This document shows positions 30,676-42,184 of a stretch of 64,000 bases of DNA, one piece after another. The stretch lies in contig NC_079243.1 in assembly GCF_028009165.1 (NCBI RefSeq), forward strand, positions 3,658,001 to 3,722,000, in the 5' to 3' direction. The notes under the pieces were generated by a model. It searched no databases. It saw only the letters and a program-made list of their open reading frames with translations, and was not told where the DNA came from. Within the stretch, counting starts at the first letter, position 1. Each line of letters begins with the position of its first letter. The position numbers were made by a program, and so were the translations under genes. This stretch comes from Akanthomyces muscarius. Taxonomy: Eukaryota; Ascomycota; Sordariomycetes; Hypocreales; Cordycipitaceae.

Positions 30676-31815
30676 TCAGTCTTTCTTCTTCTGACTCAGT
30701 CCTTCTACCATTGCCGCGGCGATATCCTCTGCGGTGGTGCCTCTCTTCCTTTCCCCAATCTTCTCCTGGCCGAGCACAGTATCGTCCGCGACGGCGCGAT
30801 ACACACTGGCGGCTCCGAGAAAGAGCTCTGGGTCGAAGCCGCCCTCTTCCACGTGCGTCTTGCTAATCTCCTCCATCTCGCGCACCCACCGGTACGCCTT
30901 GGGCGCCATGGAGACGAGGCCCCTCTCCGTCTCCGCCGCGCGCTGCGGGAGCATTTCCGCCATGACGCCCTGCAGCTCCCCCAGCACGCCCATGGACTGG
31001 GCGCTCGTGAATGCCTGGATGGCGATGGCGGTGTAGCCCTTGCTCATCGAGGCGAAGCACATTTTCAGTCCGCTCGCCGCGCCAATGTTCTCACCAATGT
31101 GGCGCATGCGAAGCACTTCGGCCAACTTGGAGCCCCAGACTAGGGCATCCTCGAATCGGTGCGGTCCTGACGTGTACATGGCCGGCGCGCTCCAATCGGT
31201 GCTATTGCCCTTGACTGTTGGCGGGCCGCCGATAATTGAGCCATCGACAAAGTGCACGAGGGCGCCTGCAGGGACAAAGAGGCCCGCCATCTCACGAATG
31301 GTGGAAGGCGCCACGGCATTCATGTCGGCAAAGTAGAGTGGTTCAGTGCTTGACGTTTTGCCTCGCACCGACGTGACGGCGCCGACAACACGTTTTGCAA
31401 TCTCGGTGGCGTCGCGAGGCGGCGCCACGGACAGGATGGCATCACAATTACTGACGAGTTCCTCATCCGTAGGATAAATGGTCACGAGCGCGGCTTGAGC
31501 CCTCTTGATCGTGTCTTGGCTGTCGGATCATGTTAGCCTTGGCGGGAGATGATAGCTCCATGCAGGTGAGGGGCCCCAAAATCACTTGCGTATTGATGAG
31601 CTGTTACGGGGGAAACTGCTACACCAGACGGGTGAATCGGCGCCCCTATTGCCTGTCTTGTCCGGCTCGGCCGGCTGCGAGACTTCTTACCTTCTACCCT
31701 CGCAATTGGTTGCCACTGCAAAGCCATGGGCGCGCAGCAGTTTGGCTATGCCGAGGCCCATGTCGCCGATAGACAGGATGCCAATTGTGGCAAGTGATGG
31801 GGCTGCAGCGGACAT
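30676..31815 (-). CDS. 6-phosphogluconate dehydrogenase-like oxidoreductase (DUF1932 type)
   Basis: Exons 31691-31815 and 30676-31519 with a 171-base intron (GTAAGA...CCGACAG) give 322 residues. The N-terminus is a Rossmann fold: IGILSIGDMGLGIAKLLRAHG, a variant of the GxGxMG motif of the 6PGDH/beta-hydroxyacid dehydrogenase family. Then come DAILSVAPP, FADMNAVAP, FVDGSIIGGPP and the helical C-terminal domain with LKMCFASMSKGYTAIAIQAF, typical of DUF1932. It probably oxidises a hydroxyacid using NAD(P); the substrate is unknown. It is divergent from an FAD monooxygenase across 1.15 kb, so the two could be co-regulated. Confidence 0.82.
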
Positions 31816-32963
31816 TATGGTTGATGAAATTCTTAATTGACGGTGGTGGCTGCAGGACAGGACAGGTGGCTGCAGTGCATTACCGGTGGCTGGCCCCCGA
31901 AATTAACGTGGTATGACGATGCAGAAGTTGACTTCCAGACCAGCTCCTGTACAACTAGTGATGGGAGATATGTAATTGTCCTGGCGCTAAAAATGACCCG
32001 CGATGATGACTAGGCTGCCTGTGCTCCATGTTTGGCCCTTTGGCAGCTCACAAACTAATGCAATGACCGTCCACGCTGGCTCACTTGAAAAGTACTGGTG
32101 ACACCAGTCAAATGCAGGACGGCGGCTCCGAAATTTATAGTAATTTTACTTTCCCATGTTCCGAAGTTATACTACTTTATTGCGCCCGCCCTTGCTATAT
32201 CGCGGCGAGCCACTCCAGCTTTGGTGCTATTTCCGGCGTCACTATTATCGGAATCCCTGTCGTCTTTAATACATTTGTCAATACGGCGTACAAGGGTGAG
32301 CTGTGACCCCGGGGATCACTGCCATGGTGTATTCCGCGACCTTCTCTTGCAGCCGACCCGAGCTCCAATATTTTCGGAGACGCAGAGCCTCATTCGAACC
32401 TTCCATGCGAGTGAACAAGGCTCCCTCCTCGCAGCTTGTTCCATGTCGACTGACAGCCAGCGGGAAGCCGGAGAAGCACTTGCGGAGCCGCCGGTAAATT
32501 TCATGACAGGGAACGGGTCCAGGCGGCGATAAAAACAGCAGCAAGGGGACCCGGTTTCACGCGACCTCATGCCATTTTTACGGTCATGGAAAAGAGCCTG
32601 AGGAATCCGAGGTCGTTGCGGTGGAGAAAAGCTTTCAGCCGTTGCATGGGCTGATGAAAGTCGTATGAGAATAGAAATTTCTTCTTGCAAATCTGGAGAC
32701 GGGCCGTGATGAAGCCCCGTCTTTAGTGAGCTTGCTCAACGCTACACGGCGGCTCGGAACAGTTTGGCAACACGGGATGGTTTAATATACAGAGCTTTGC
32801 TGGCGTTCTCTATCTTTGCAGAGAGTTAGTTGATATAGATGCTCTTTTATAGGGAAATTATCGCAGCAAGTACTTTGAATCGTCAATCTCTTTGCGTGTC
32901 TTCTTCTCCCGGCAGCGAAGCTTCACAACCAGCACAGACGCCAGCAGAGTACTTACACCAACC
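31816..32963. other. Divergent intergenic region, no gene seen
   Basis: 1.15 kb between the starts of the 6PGDH-like and FAD-monooxygenase genes, so it holds both promoters. Only short frames. The segment near 31850-31885 repeats GGTGGCTG words. Confidence 0.5.
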
Positions 32964-34508
32964 ATGAAGGTCGTCATTGCCGGTGCCGGCGTGGCAGGCC
33001 CAGCTATCGCCTTTTGGCTCGCCAAGCAGGGCCACGAATGCACAGTCGTTGAGCGCTTCCCCTCGCTTCGCATCGCCGGTTTACAAGTCGATTTACGAAA
33101 CGAGGCGATCGAGGTGGTTCGGCGCATGGGTCTGCTGCAGACGGTCCGGGACCGTTCCGTCCCGGAGATGGGCACCATCATTGTCGACTCCAAGGGCCAG
33201 GAAAACATCGTGCAGAGAAAACTCAAGATTGAACACGAAAGCGGCGTCCAGGGCAAGACAAGTGCCTACGAAATTATGCGCCGCGATTTGATTGAGATTC
33301 TCTACGACGCAACAAAAGAAAACGTCACTTACCGTTTTGGGCTTTCAGTCGACCACTATCGAAATATTGAAGTCGATGATAGCGATGAGGAGGGCCCCAA
33401 GACTGACCAGGTGGAGGTTACGTTCTCAGACGGCAGCAAAGAGACGTACGATCTTTTGATTGCAGCGGACGGACAAGGATCGCGCATTCGCAAACAAATG
33501 TTCTTTTACAGACCAGAAGAGGACCAATCGCGATGGCTGGGAATTTTTTCAGCCTACTACACGTTGCCGCGAAGGGACTACGACACGAGCTTCTGCCGCA
33601 TGTACCACGCGACCGAGCGGCGGCTGGCCATGACGCGCTGGCACAAGCAGGACATGGGCCAAGTGTACCTCATGGCCATGAACAATGCCGAGCGCTTCCG
33701 CCGTGCGCTGGACCGCGACGTGGCCAGCCAAAAGGACGCCTTCGCGGCCGTCTTCAAAGGCATGGGGTGGCAAGAGGAGCGAATCCTGCACGCCCTCACC
33801 GACGCCGAAGACTTTTACGCGGACGAGATGCTGCAGCGACGGAGCACCGTGTGGTCGCACGGCCGCGTCGTGCTCCTCGGCGACGCGGCATACTGCGCTT
33901 CGCCCATTGCCGGTGTCGGGTCCAGCATGGCGCTCATCGGCGCGTACGTGCTAGCGGGCGAGCTGGCCGTGCATGGCGAGAGAAAGGTGGCCGCGGCGCT
34001 GGCCTCGTACGACGCCGCGATGCGGCCGCTGGTCGACCAGAGCCAGCGGCTGCCGAAGCGGTCGCTCCAGGGCTGGCTCCCGCTGTCGACGTGGTCCATC
34101 AAGCGCCTGCACGTCAAAGAGTGGGTGCGCAGCAAGGGCAAGGGTGCGCAGCCGTGGGCGAAAAAGGTGCACGACCAGCGCTGGGTGCTGCCCGACTACC
34201 CCGAGATGTGCTGGCGCAGCCGTTCGGCGGCATGGGCGAGCCTGCCGTCGACGGCGCGGTCCTCGCTGACCGAGGACTCGCGGTCGCGATCGTTTTGGTC
34301 GCCGGGCGCGTACAGCTCGGCGTCGTCGGTGGCGGACGACATCTGGCTGCCGTCGTATGAGCTGCGAAAGGAGGAACGGGCTCAAGAGCGGGCTCAGAAA
34401 GAAGACGAGACGCCGCGGCTTGAAAAGGTACAGCCCGATTGGCCGCTGGTTACGGACCTGTCTTGTTCGAATTGTGCAAATTGTTCGAAGCGGGCGGAGG
34501 TGTTGTAG
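32964..34508 (+). CDS. FAD-dependent monooxygenase
   Basis: Single exon of 514 residues from the ATG at 32964; the frame upstream lacks ATG. The FAD-binding motif GAGVAGPAIAFWLAKQGH is at 7-24 and the acidic residue after the second strand is in VVERF. LLIAADGQGSRIR is the DG motif. RVVLLGDAAYCASPIAGVGSSMAL at about 301-324 is the GD motif that contacts the flavin ribityl chain. The order is that of group A aromatic/TetX-type hydroxylases. The C-terminal 130 residues, rich in Ser and Lys, are an extension with no known domain. Such enzymes hydroxylate aromatic or polyketide substrates; the substrate is unknown. No polyketide or peptide synthase is nearby. Confidence 0.85.
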   Translation: MKVVIAGAGVAGPAIAFWLAKQGHECTVVERFPSLRIAGLQVDLRNEAIEVVRRMGLLQTVRDRSVPEMGTIIVDSKGQENIVQRKLKIEHESGVQGKTSAYEIMRRDLIEILYDATKENVTYRFGLSVDHYRNIEVDDSDEEGPKTDQVEVTFSDGSKETYDLLIAADGQGSRIRKQMFFYRPEEDQSRWLGIFSAYYTLPRRDYDTSFCRMYHATERRLAMTRWHKQDMGQVYLMAMNNAERFRRALDRDVASQKDAFAAVFKGMGWQEERILHALTDAEDFYADEMLQRRSTVWSHGRVVLLGDAAYCASPIAGVGSSMALIGAYVLAGELAVHGERKVAAALASYDAAMRPLVDQSQRLPKRSLQGWLPLSTWSIKRLHVKEWVRSKGKGAQPWAKKVHDQRWVLPDYPEMCWRSRSAAWASLPSTARSSLTEDSRSRSFWSPGAYSSASSVADDIWLPSYELRKEERAQERAQKEDETPRLEKVQPDWPLVTDLSCSNCANCSKRAEVL

Positions 34509-35130
34509 ATGGCAACGTACGTGGTTTGATAGACTGTAGATTGCATCTCGACTTTTGCTCTTTGTCTTAGATTGTTTCGGGAAGCCTTTCGGCTGGTAAT
34601 TTTACGGTATACACTCAGCACTAGATAATGAATTTTCTATGTTCTTCATGCCGTATCAAATAACGTCTGTGCAGCCATCGTAGGGCGCACCGCGGCAGCC
34701 TCGTCAACGCCAGAGCAGGAAGCCTGGCACACATGATATACCTGATTAAATGAACTTATCTCGTTTCTATCATTTGCAACTTTGACTTCAAGAATGCTCC
34801 TTTACAGAAAGCAGTCAAAATATGTCGCTGGCCGGCCCAGACATGGGCGACCCGCACTAGCCACACTGCTGCGCCGCTTACAGCCACGGTCATCACCAAT
34901 GACGACACTAATAATCAACACAAGCTTCGCTTGCCTGCAGCTTCGCATCTTTTACTTGTCAACCACTCAGCTTCGTTGGCTACATGCATCCACCCGCAAA
35001 TGACTCAATGACGTGAATTCTCACCTCTACAAACACCTTTTCTCGTCTCTCTTTAAACCGCTCTTTTTTCAGATTACAACCCTCGCTCTACCTTGAACCT
35101 TCTTGACCCATCTTATCGCCTCTAGCAACG
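34509..35130. other. Intergenic, no gene seen
   Basis: FAD-monooxygenase 3' region, then the PhoD-like gene promoter with CT-rich text before its start. Confidence 0.5.
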
Positions 35131-37129
35131 ATGGCAGCCCACGCTATCGTTGCGCAGATATCCTCGGTGGCGCTGAGGATATGCGCCATCATATTCTTTC
35201 GATTCGTATGTCAGCCAGTCTATGCATACACCAAAGCTCTTTCTCATTTTCGTTTGCTAACCATCTCATCAGTTTCCTGTACGCGTGCTCGTAACCAGAT
35301 AGGGGGGGTCCACGCTAACATTCATAGGCTCATTTCCCGTCCGTTGTCTTCGCCGCCTTCGCCATCTATGTCCCCGCATTCTTGGCTACTTACCGCGCGG
35401 GCCCAGAAGTGGAAGTTGTCGATGATGAAGTTGACGTTGTGGTAAAAGAAACTCTCATCACTCCCGATGACGGAAATGGTAATGCTATCGTTGCCGATGA
35501 GCTCGATCTGGAGGAAACGGTTACCCTGCGTGAGGAGCCCGCCTCCATGTGGAAGATTCTCGCCTATGGCGCACCCAACCCCCGCGACAAGCTCGCCTCC
35601 ATCCTAACTTTTCTCATTAACGGAGTTTTTGTTGCCCTGACGGCCGATGCTTTGTTTCGCGCTCGCATTCTCTACCCTGCTGACGATCTCTCATTCGTTC
35701 GACTGGGCTATATCTCTAGTGATGAGGCCAAGCTGCTTCTCCGGGAGCCTGATCAGGCCAAGATGCCAGTCACTGTCGAGATGCGCATCGCTGATCCTAT
35801 GCCTCCATTTGAGGACCCCATCTGGCGTTTGGCGGGCGGACTTCAGTTCACTACCAACGATACGGATTTCACTGGCATTGTCAGCTTGCCCTTGAGCTCC
35901 AGACACCCTCGCTGGTACGAGTATCGGACTTCCAACAACCACTCTGGACGCTTCATCTCTGCTCCTCGACCTGGCCAGCTGTCCGACGAGACGGGTGGCA
36001 AATTCACCTTTTTATCTACGTCTTGCATTTTGCCTCGTTTCCCTTACAACCCTCTCGACCACGCGTTGGCTGTTCCTGGTCTACGCCATCTCGCCGACAA
36101 ACTGCCTAGCCTCGGCGCTCAGTTTATGCTGTTCCTTGGTGATTTTATCTACATTGACGTGCCGAACCGATTCGGCAAGTCCATCGATGAGTACCGCATG
36201 CAGTACCGCCAGGTCTATGCTTCTCCGGACTGGGCGCCTGTTGCCCAGAACCTGAGTTGGATTCATGTTCTTGATGACCATGAAATCTCGAATGACTGGG
36301 ATGCTAGCAACACCGGGGTATACCAGGCAGCCGTCGAGCCCTGGGCCACCTACCAGGCCAATGTGAACCCGCCCAAGGCTATTCGCGCTGGCACTAACAG
36401 CGTTCGGCGTAAAGATGCCACGTGGTACGCTTTTGCTCAAGGCCCTGCCAGCTTTTTCCTTATGGATACGCGCAGCTACCGCTCGCGCAACAAGGTGCCT
36501 TTCGAGGATGATGAGAAGACGATGCTGGGCGCTGAGCAGCTGGAGGACTTCCTCGCTTGGCTGGCGCGCCCCGAACCCCGTGGCATCAGGTGGAAGATTG
36601 TGGCCTCGTCTGTTCCCTTCACCAAAAATTGGCCCGTCAACGTCCGCGACACTTGGGGTGGCTTTCTTGTTGAGCGACGCAGAATTCTCGAGGCCATGTG
36701 GGACGCTGGTGCTCGCGGCATGGGCGTCCTCATCCTTTCTGGTGATCGTCATGAGTTTGCGGCTACCAAGTTCCCTCCGCCCGCAGATTCAAAGTGGCCG
36801 GCTTCTGCCGCTGCACACGAGATTTCTACTAGCCCTCTCAACCAATTCGCATCTCCATTTCCGACGTACAGGCAGACTGATGACGAAGATGTCCAGCTGA
36901 AGTAAGTTTTGTTGCACTCTAAAGAATGTTTCGAGTTACTAACTTTCCTAGATACATTCCATCTGGCTCTTCCAAATTTGGCGCCTTTACCATTGAAAAT
37001 ATCGATGGCGAAAGCTCCCTTCAGTACCAACTCTACGTAAACGGCAAAGAGGCTTGGAACACCACTCTTGTCGCTGCCCAGCCCGTCAGCGGCTCTTCTG
37101 GCTCCATTTGGGACTTTCTCAAGTTTTAA
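35131..37129 (+). CDS. PhoD-like phosphatase with N-terminal membrane segments
   Basis: Proposed exons 35131-35205, 35273-35290, 35328-36901 and 36952-37129 give 614 residues. The start has two hydrophobic segments (IVAQISSVALRICAIIFF and VVFAAFAIYVPAF) plus a third near 100, so the enzyme is probably membrane-anchored. The metallophosphatase core shows FLGDFIYIDV, HVLDDHEISNDWD and ILSGDRHEFAA, the metal-binding motifs of PhoD-type alkaline phosphatase/phosphodiesterases. The last intron has GTAAGT, TACTAAC and CCTAG. The second exon is only 18 bases and the third intron boundary makes a 37-base intron, unusually short. Skipping that exon (one 122-base intron) also keeps the frame, so both forms are possible. 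Confidence 0.8.
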
Positions 37130-37555
37130 GTTTAATGTCTGTTTTCTTCCTTACTGAGGCCTTTTATTGCCGTATTGATCACGCGGCGTTTGGTGTCTTC
37201 TACTATTCTGGAGGCATTGCAACCAAGGTGCAGCCTTGTCCTATTCTTAACTGGCCCTACTCTCTGATTAATACTATTTTTACCGCGTTTCTTTGCATTT
37301 TTTTCGCGTGCACTGCAATACCGTAGCGCTTCAAAAAGCCGTCTCATCCCTGTTCCACGACTACAGATCCAGGGTTCGGGTTACGCTCCAACTTTAGCTC
37401 ACCGCCTTGGGGTCCGCCCCACTATGAAGAAAAAATCCGGCAAAATTATCGACGCAGCATTTTTTCCTAGGCTAGGACCGCCACTGTAAAAGTTGCTACG
37501 GTCTGGGATTCACATTGGCATTATTTACATTCGTCCTCAATTTTCGCAATTCAAA
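37130..37555. other. Intergenic, no gene seen
   Basis: PhoD-like 3' region and RRP15 promoter. Confidence 0.5.
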
Positions 37556-38551
37556 ATGGCCGGCCCTTACAATAACAACAAGCGCACCATGGGCAGCAAA
37601 TTTCAGAAACCCATGAAACGACAAAAGCGCGAACGACGTGTGCAAAAGGAATACCATAGCAGTACCGAGGACGAAGAGGAGGGCGAGGACCAGCAGCAAG
37701 AGTTTGACGCCGTCAACCTGCTAGACTCGGACGACGATATCCACAATGCCAAGGTCGACGACATTGGCGAAGACGACGGCAGCGGAAATTCAAGTTCAGA
37801 AGATGAGGCGGCGGCTCCTCAAAAGAAGGCCGGTGCCGCCAAGGGCAGCGTCAAAGCCAAGATGCCCAAAAAGCTAGCCACAGACGATAACAGCGCCGTG
37901 GTTGAGGGCTTGCCCGAGGTGCAAGACGATGACGAGGATGATGACGACGACGACGAGGATGACGACGACATGGATGACGAGTTCGACTTGGACGACGACG
38001 ACGACGATGAGGACGGCTCGAGAAAACCCAAGAAGCGCAACGACCCAGCCGCCTTTGCCACGTCGCTGTCCAAGATTCTGTCCACCAAGCTCTCGTCGTC
38101 GAAGCGCGCCGACCCCGTGCTCGCGCGCAGTGCCGCCGCGCACGAGTCGTCGCGGGCGGTGCTGGACAGCGCGCTCGAGGCCAAGGCGAAGCGGCAGCTG
38201 CGGGAGCAGAAGCGCAAGGCGCAGGAAAAGGGCCGCGTGCGCGACGTGCTCGTGGCCACGGCGGCGACAACCAGCGCGCTCGAGCCCGAGGTGACGACGT
38301 CCGAGATCCTGGCCACCGAGGCCAAGCTGCGCAAGGTGGCGCAGCGCGGCGTGGTCAAGATGTTCAACGCGGTGCGCGCGGCGCAGGTCAAGAGCACCGA
38401 GACGGAGCGCGCGGCGCGGGACGGCGGCGTGCTGGGCATGAACAGGCGCGAGGAAAAGGTGAATGAGATGAGCAAAAAGGGCTTCCTGGACCTGTTGGCC
38501 TCGGGAGGCAACGCGCTGAAAAAGGGCGCGAGCGCGATTGAGGAGGCGTAG
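37556..38551 (+). CDS. RRP15: Ribosome biogenesis protein RRP15
   Basis: Single exon of 331 residues from MAGPYNNN; the frame upstream is leader. A basic N-terminus is followed by a very acidic centre (runs of Asp/Glu at about 118-160). The conserved Rrp15 domain follows: NDPAAFATSLSKILSTKL, then DPVLARS, KRQLREQKRKAQEKGRV, AKLRKVAQRGVVKMFNAVRAAQ and MSKKGFLDLLASG. Rrp15 is a nucleolar factor for 60S subunit assembly and 27S pre-rRNA processing. In this window it joins ECM16 as a second ribosome-assembly gene, 9 kb away. Confidence 0.92.
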   Translation: MAGPYNNNKRTMGSKFQKPMKRQKRERRVQKEYHSSTEDEEEGEDQQQEFDAVNLLDSDDDIHNAKVDDIGEDDGSGNSSSEDEAAAPQKKAGAAKGSVKAKMPKKLATDDNSAVVEGLPEVQDDDEDDDDDDEDDDDMDDEFDLDDDDDDEDGSRKPKKRNDPAAFATSLSKILSTKLSSSKRADPVLARSAAAHESSRAVLDSALEAKAKRQLREQKRKAQEKGRVRDVLVATAATTSALEPEVTTSEILATEAKLRKVAQRGVVKMFNAVRAAQVKSTETERAARDGGVLGMNRREEKVNEMSKKGFLDLLASGGNALKKGASAIEEA

Positions 38552-38960
38552 GGGATTGGGGTCTGGGAAGATCTTGCATGCTGTATATAATGAATCTTTT
38601 TTTAAGCCCTGTTAATGGATAAAAGTCTGGGAATGGATGGAATATCAAAAAGTCCTGGTCATGAGTGTGCGTAGACATGACAGCGTCGAGTTATTAACAT
38701 TGTAGAATAGGGAATCTCTGTATATATGTGTTACAATGCCCATATGCAGCTCCCCGGCTCCCATTTTATGCCGACCAAGCCGTTCAGCCAGATCTTCCAG
38801 TCTCCATCTCCAAGGTTTCGTTACAATAATGTACATGTTGTGCGCCTGATGCAATTATAAAAAATAAATAAAACATGAGCCCCCCTCCAACCTCCGCTGC
38901 GTGGTGAATCAACTTCAACCGCCTTTTCCCCCCGTATTCTAGCACCTTGCCCAGCCTACA
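38552..38960. other. Convergent 3' region of RRP15 and YAH1
   Basis: AT-rich untranslated text with no gene recognised. Confidence 0.5.
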
Positions 38961-39660
38961 CTATTGAAAGTCGCTGGCCTGCAGGTTCCGTGTCATGGTG
39001 GGCAGCTTGACGACCAGGCCGTCCAGATCCTTGGTCATGATGACCTGGCACCCGAGGCGGCTCGTCTCGGTCAGGCCAAACGCCAGGTCGAGCATGTCGT
39101 TCTCGTCGTCCTCGGGCTCGGGCATCTTGTCGTAGAGCCCCTCGTCGGCGACGATGACGTGGCACGTCGAGCAGGCGCAGGAGCCGCCGCAGGCGCCCTC
39201 CATCTCGAGGTCGTGCGCCTGCGCAATGTCGAGCAGGTTGTCGCCCTCGGCGACGGCCAGCTTGTGCTCCTCGCCGTCCTTGTCGACGAATGTGACGTAG
39301 AGTCTGCGCGACAAAGGACGATTAGCGACGGGGGTTCCTGGCACGAGGGGGATTTCGGTGTCTTTTTTTTTCCCCGAGACTCGGGAAAAAGACAAGGGCT
39401 GGTCTAGAAACTCACTCTTCGCCGGGCTTGGGCGTGTGCACGTGGCCGTGGCGCTGCACCCGCGTTGTCGAAAAAGCGCGCATTGCCGTCGTTCTTGTCG
39501 TCCAGCCCGACATCGCCGCCGCTCGCCGGCTCGACAGGTATGGTGAGGATAAGGACGGGGGGGCGCTGGCAACCCGGGCGGCGGCGCAGGTCGGCAATCG
39601 TCGCGTCGTCGCCGCCGACAGCCTCGCGAGGCCGGTCGCAATTGTCCGTGTGGTCGACAT
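38961..39660 (-). CDS. YAH1: Mitochondrial [2Fe-2S] ferredoxin (adrenodoxin type)
   Basis: Exons 39416-39660 and 38961-39303, with a 112-base intron (GTGAGT...CGCGCAG), give 195 residues. The first about 70 residues are Arg/Ser/Ala-rich with AFSTTR near their end, a mitochondrial targeting peptide. The ferredoxin domain starts LYVTFVDKDG. The cluster ligands are C120, C126, C129 (CGGSCACSTC) and C167 (LGCQVI). C124 is an extra cysteine inside the first loop. Yah1-type ferredoxins feed electrons to iron-sulfur cluster assembly and heme A synthesis in the matrix. An apparent exon extension through the intron (a frame running into it) is not coding. Confidence 0.93.
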
Positions 39661-41103
39661 TCTGAGAGGGGAGCGGCGCTGTCGTTTGCTTGCTTGGGCT
39701 CTGCGTGAGATGAGGCAGAAAAAAAAGAGAGAGCTCTGGGTCATCCAAGCTTTGGTGGTGACTAGTCTAGGGAGCGTTTTTTCGGGCTGCAGCGGCCATT
39801 GAATTACCGGCGCTGGGATTGGCTGCAGATGGCCGGGCTGAGCGGACAATTTAAAGTGGCGCCCTTTCTGGACCGAGAAGCTCGATGTCCGAGGCCGGGG
39901 ATTGCCTCGTCTGGGGGTGGCGGGCAAGGTATTTGCGAATATGGGGATTTTGAATACCGGCAGAAGTGTAAAAAAAGATTTGACTTTTTCTCAGAATTCC
40001 TGTTTATTTAATAGGCTGATTGTGCTGGCTGTATAATAGCACTCCTACTAAGACGAGCAGTTGCAGCTCCACGCCGTTGCAACGTAGAGCGGCCGTTGAA
40101 GAGTAGTACGCCATCTTTTCCCCCTCGTCTTCTTTCGTGAAAATTTCAAGGAAAACTCGATTTCGAATGGAGTCTCGAATTCTTGTCTGTTACCGTGCTC
40201 CTAATATTGTAGCATTTTAGCGTATGATATGTTAGTCCCAGGCCACTACACGATACCCATTCTCGCTTATATGCGGGCCATTTGCCAATTACCATTCCAC
40301 AATACAGCGGTATGAACTTTGGCATGATAAATGGCACAATTCTTTAATTTCGGGGGTTCGCTTGCCTTTCTAATATGGACCCCACGGTTTTACATGGCTT
40401 TCGCAACACCTGCAAACTGCGGAGGAGGCGCCTCGTCTTGGCAGCGACGAGCTAGCATCATTTGGGCATTTGATCAACCGCATCGCGGCAGATAACCTTA
40501 TTTCTCGCCGCAAGGATGTGCTGAGGGAGAAAATCTCCATCTTTCCCTTTCCTTTTGCCCTTTCTGGAAGTTGCGTAAGGGCTGGGCAAAACCTCCCCCT
40601 CCTGATGCCCGCTGATTGTGCTTGTAAGCGAGTTTGCGTACGTGATCCCCAGTCACTTTCCGGAGTGGTAGGTGCTGGGAACACGGTTCTCGAATTCTGC
40701 GCCAAGCCCTCTCCCCAATACAGTATCTGCGTCCGTCCTTCTACTTTAGGCAGTTTGGGAAAATAGCATTCTGGGATGCGGGTATAGTTAGCTGTGAAGG
40801 GCAGGTAGCGGTCTTGCAACGTTTCTCTAGCCTCATCTGCTGCTGGGTCTTAGTACTGTGCGTTGGGATTTAAGAAAGCCGATAGGCTTAACCGTAGCAG
40901 CAATTACATACTGCAAATTGGCAGTCCGTCTCGGCAGTTGCAAGTTGAAGGCTTCGCTCTACCAGCCCCTCATGTTCAAGACTATGTATATAAACAGCCA
41001 ATACTCGCAGTCTCTTTCCAATTCTCCAGTCACTACAACAGCATTTTCGTCTGCAAAGAAACTATAGCCACTATTACAATCCTCTCTACGCTGCCTAGCA
41101 ATC
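39661..41103. other. Long intergenic region before the metalloprotease
   Basis: 1.4 kb holding the YAH1 promoter on the left and the protease promoter on the right. Short frames only; no RNA gene or repeat recognised. Confidence 0.45.
40987..40994 (+). promoter_or_regulatory. TATA box of the metalloprotease gene
   Basis: TATATAAA, 117 bases before the ATG. A strong TATA fits an inducible secreted enzyme. Confidence 0.55.
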
Positions 41104-42184
41104 ATGCTTCTCTCTACCCGCATTGTCACTGCGCTGATGGCAGCCATGCCGTTGGCTGCCGCCATGCCACAGCAGCCTGGCGGCGAGTTCTGCGCGACCG
41201 ACCCCGGCGAGGAAGCTCTCAAAGTCCATCGGCAGATGCTCGCGGGCGATGCTTCCGTCGTAGAGAAGATTGAAGCCGGTAAAGCCAACCTCATGGAAGC
41301 TGTGGGCCTTCCTGGGGCTTCTGCCAAAGGCAGACCTTCAAGCAGTGCCGCTAATGGAGCGGCCATGAACTTCAACACCTACGTGCACATTATCCAGAGC
41401 GCTTCCGGTACTTCTCCTTCCAATGGTTACATCTCGGTATGACACTCTCACGATCCCAAGCCCTGGTCTTTTTCGCGCTGACGCCGTCGTGACTTTGGGC
41501 AAGTGCAGAAGCAGCAGATTGATGCGCAGATGAGGGTCCTCAACCAAGAGTACGCCTTGGCCAACGTGAGCTTCAACCACGTCAACACCTCGTACACGGT
41601 CAACAGCAAGTGGGCCAACGCCGTGTACCCCGGCGACGACGTGCAGACTGAGATGAAGTCGCGGCTGCGCGTCGGCGGCCGCCTCGACCTGAACCTCTTC
41701 TACATCCCGACCTGGCGCGGCAGCGGTGTCTGCCGCTTCCCCTTCTGGATCGGCGAGAACGACGAGAACCTCCACATTGACGGCTGCATGCAGTCGAGCG
41801 ACTCGTTCCCCGACGGCAGCCAGAACCACCGGGGCTTCCTGACGGTGCACGAGGTCGGCCACTGGATGGGCTTGCTGCACACCTTCCAGGGCGGCTGCAG
41901 CGACGTCGAGGGCGACTTTGTCGCCGACACACCGGCCGAGAAGGGCCCCAACTGGTCGAGCGCCGGGTGCCCGGCCGATCTCGACACCTGCCCGGACCTG
42001 CCTGGTCTTGACCCCATCGAGAACCACATGGACTATTCGCATGAGTAAGTTGATCATCTCCTTTAGATGCCGCTCGACAAGGATACTGACTGGCTGTGGT
42101 AGATCTTGCAAGACTGGCTTCACTGCAGGTCAGGCCAAGAGAATACGCGACATGGTTCTGATGTACCGCTATGCCAACAATTAG
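41104..42184 (+). CDS. Secreted metalloprotease, M43 pappalysin-like (MEP1 type)
   Basis: Exons 41104-41436, 41509-42044 and 42103-42184 give 316 residues. Residues 1-20 are a signal peptide (ALMAAMPLAAA). A prosegment of about 70 residues follows. The catalytic zinc motif is HEVGHWMGLLH (H225, E226, H229, H235), the extended HEXXHXXGXXH of metzincins, with the Met-turn MDYS at about 285. Paired cysteines around GGCSDVEGD and GCPADLDTC fit family M43. This type is secreted by fungi for protein breakdown and, in insect or animal pathogens, during infection. All exon joins keep the frame. The last intron has the weak acceptor GTGGTAG. Confidence 0.9.

Noticed and set aside
33533..34360. 275-codon frame inside the FAD monooxygenase
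   Set aside because: Low-complexity Arg/Ala text in a shifted frame; the monooxygenase frame has all flavin motifs.
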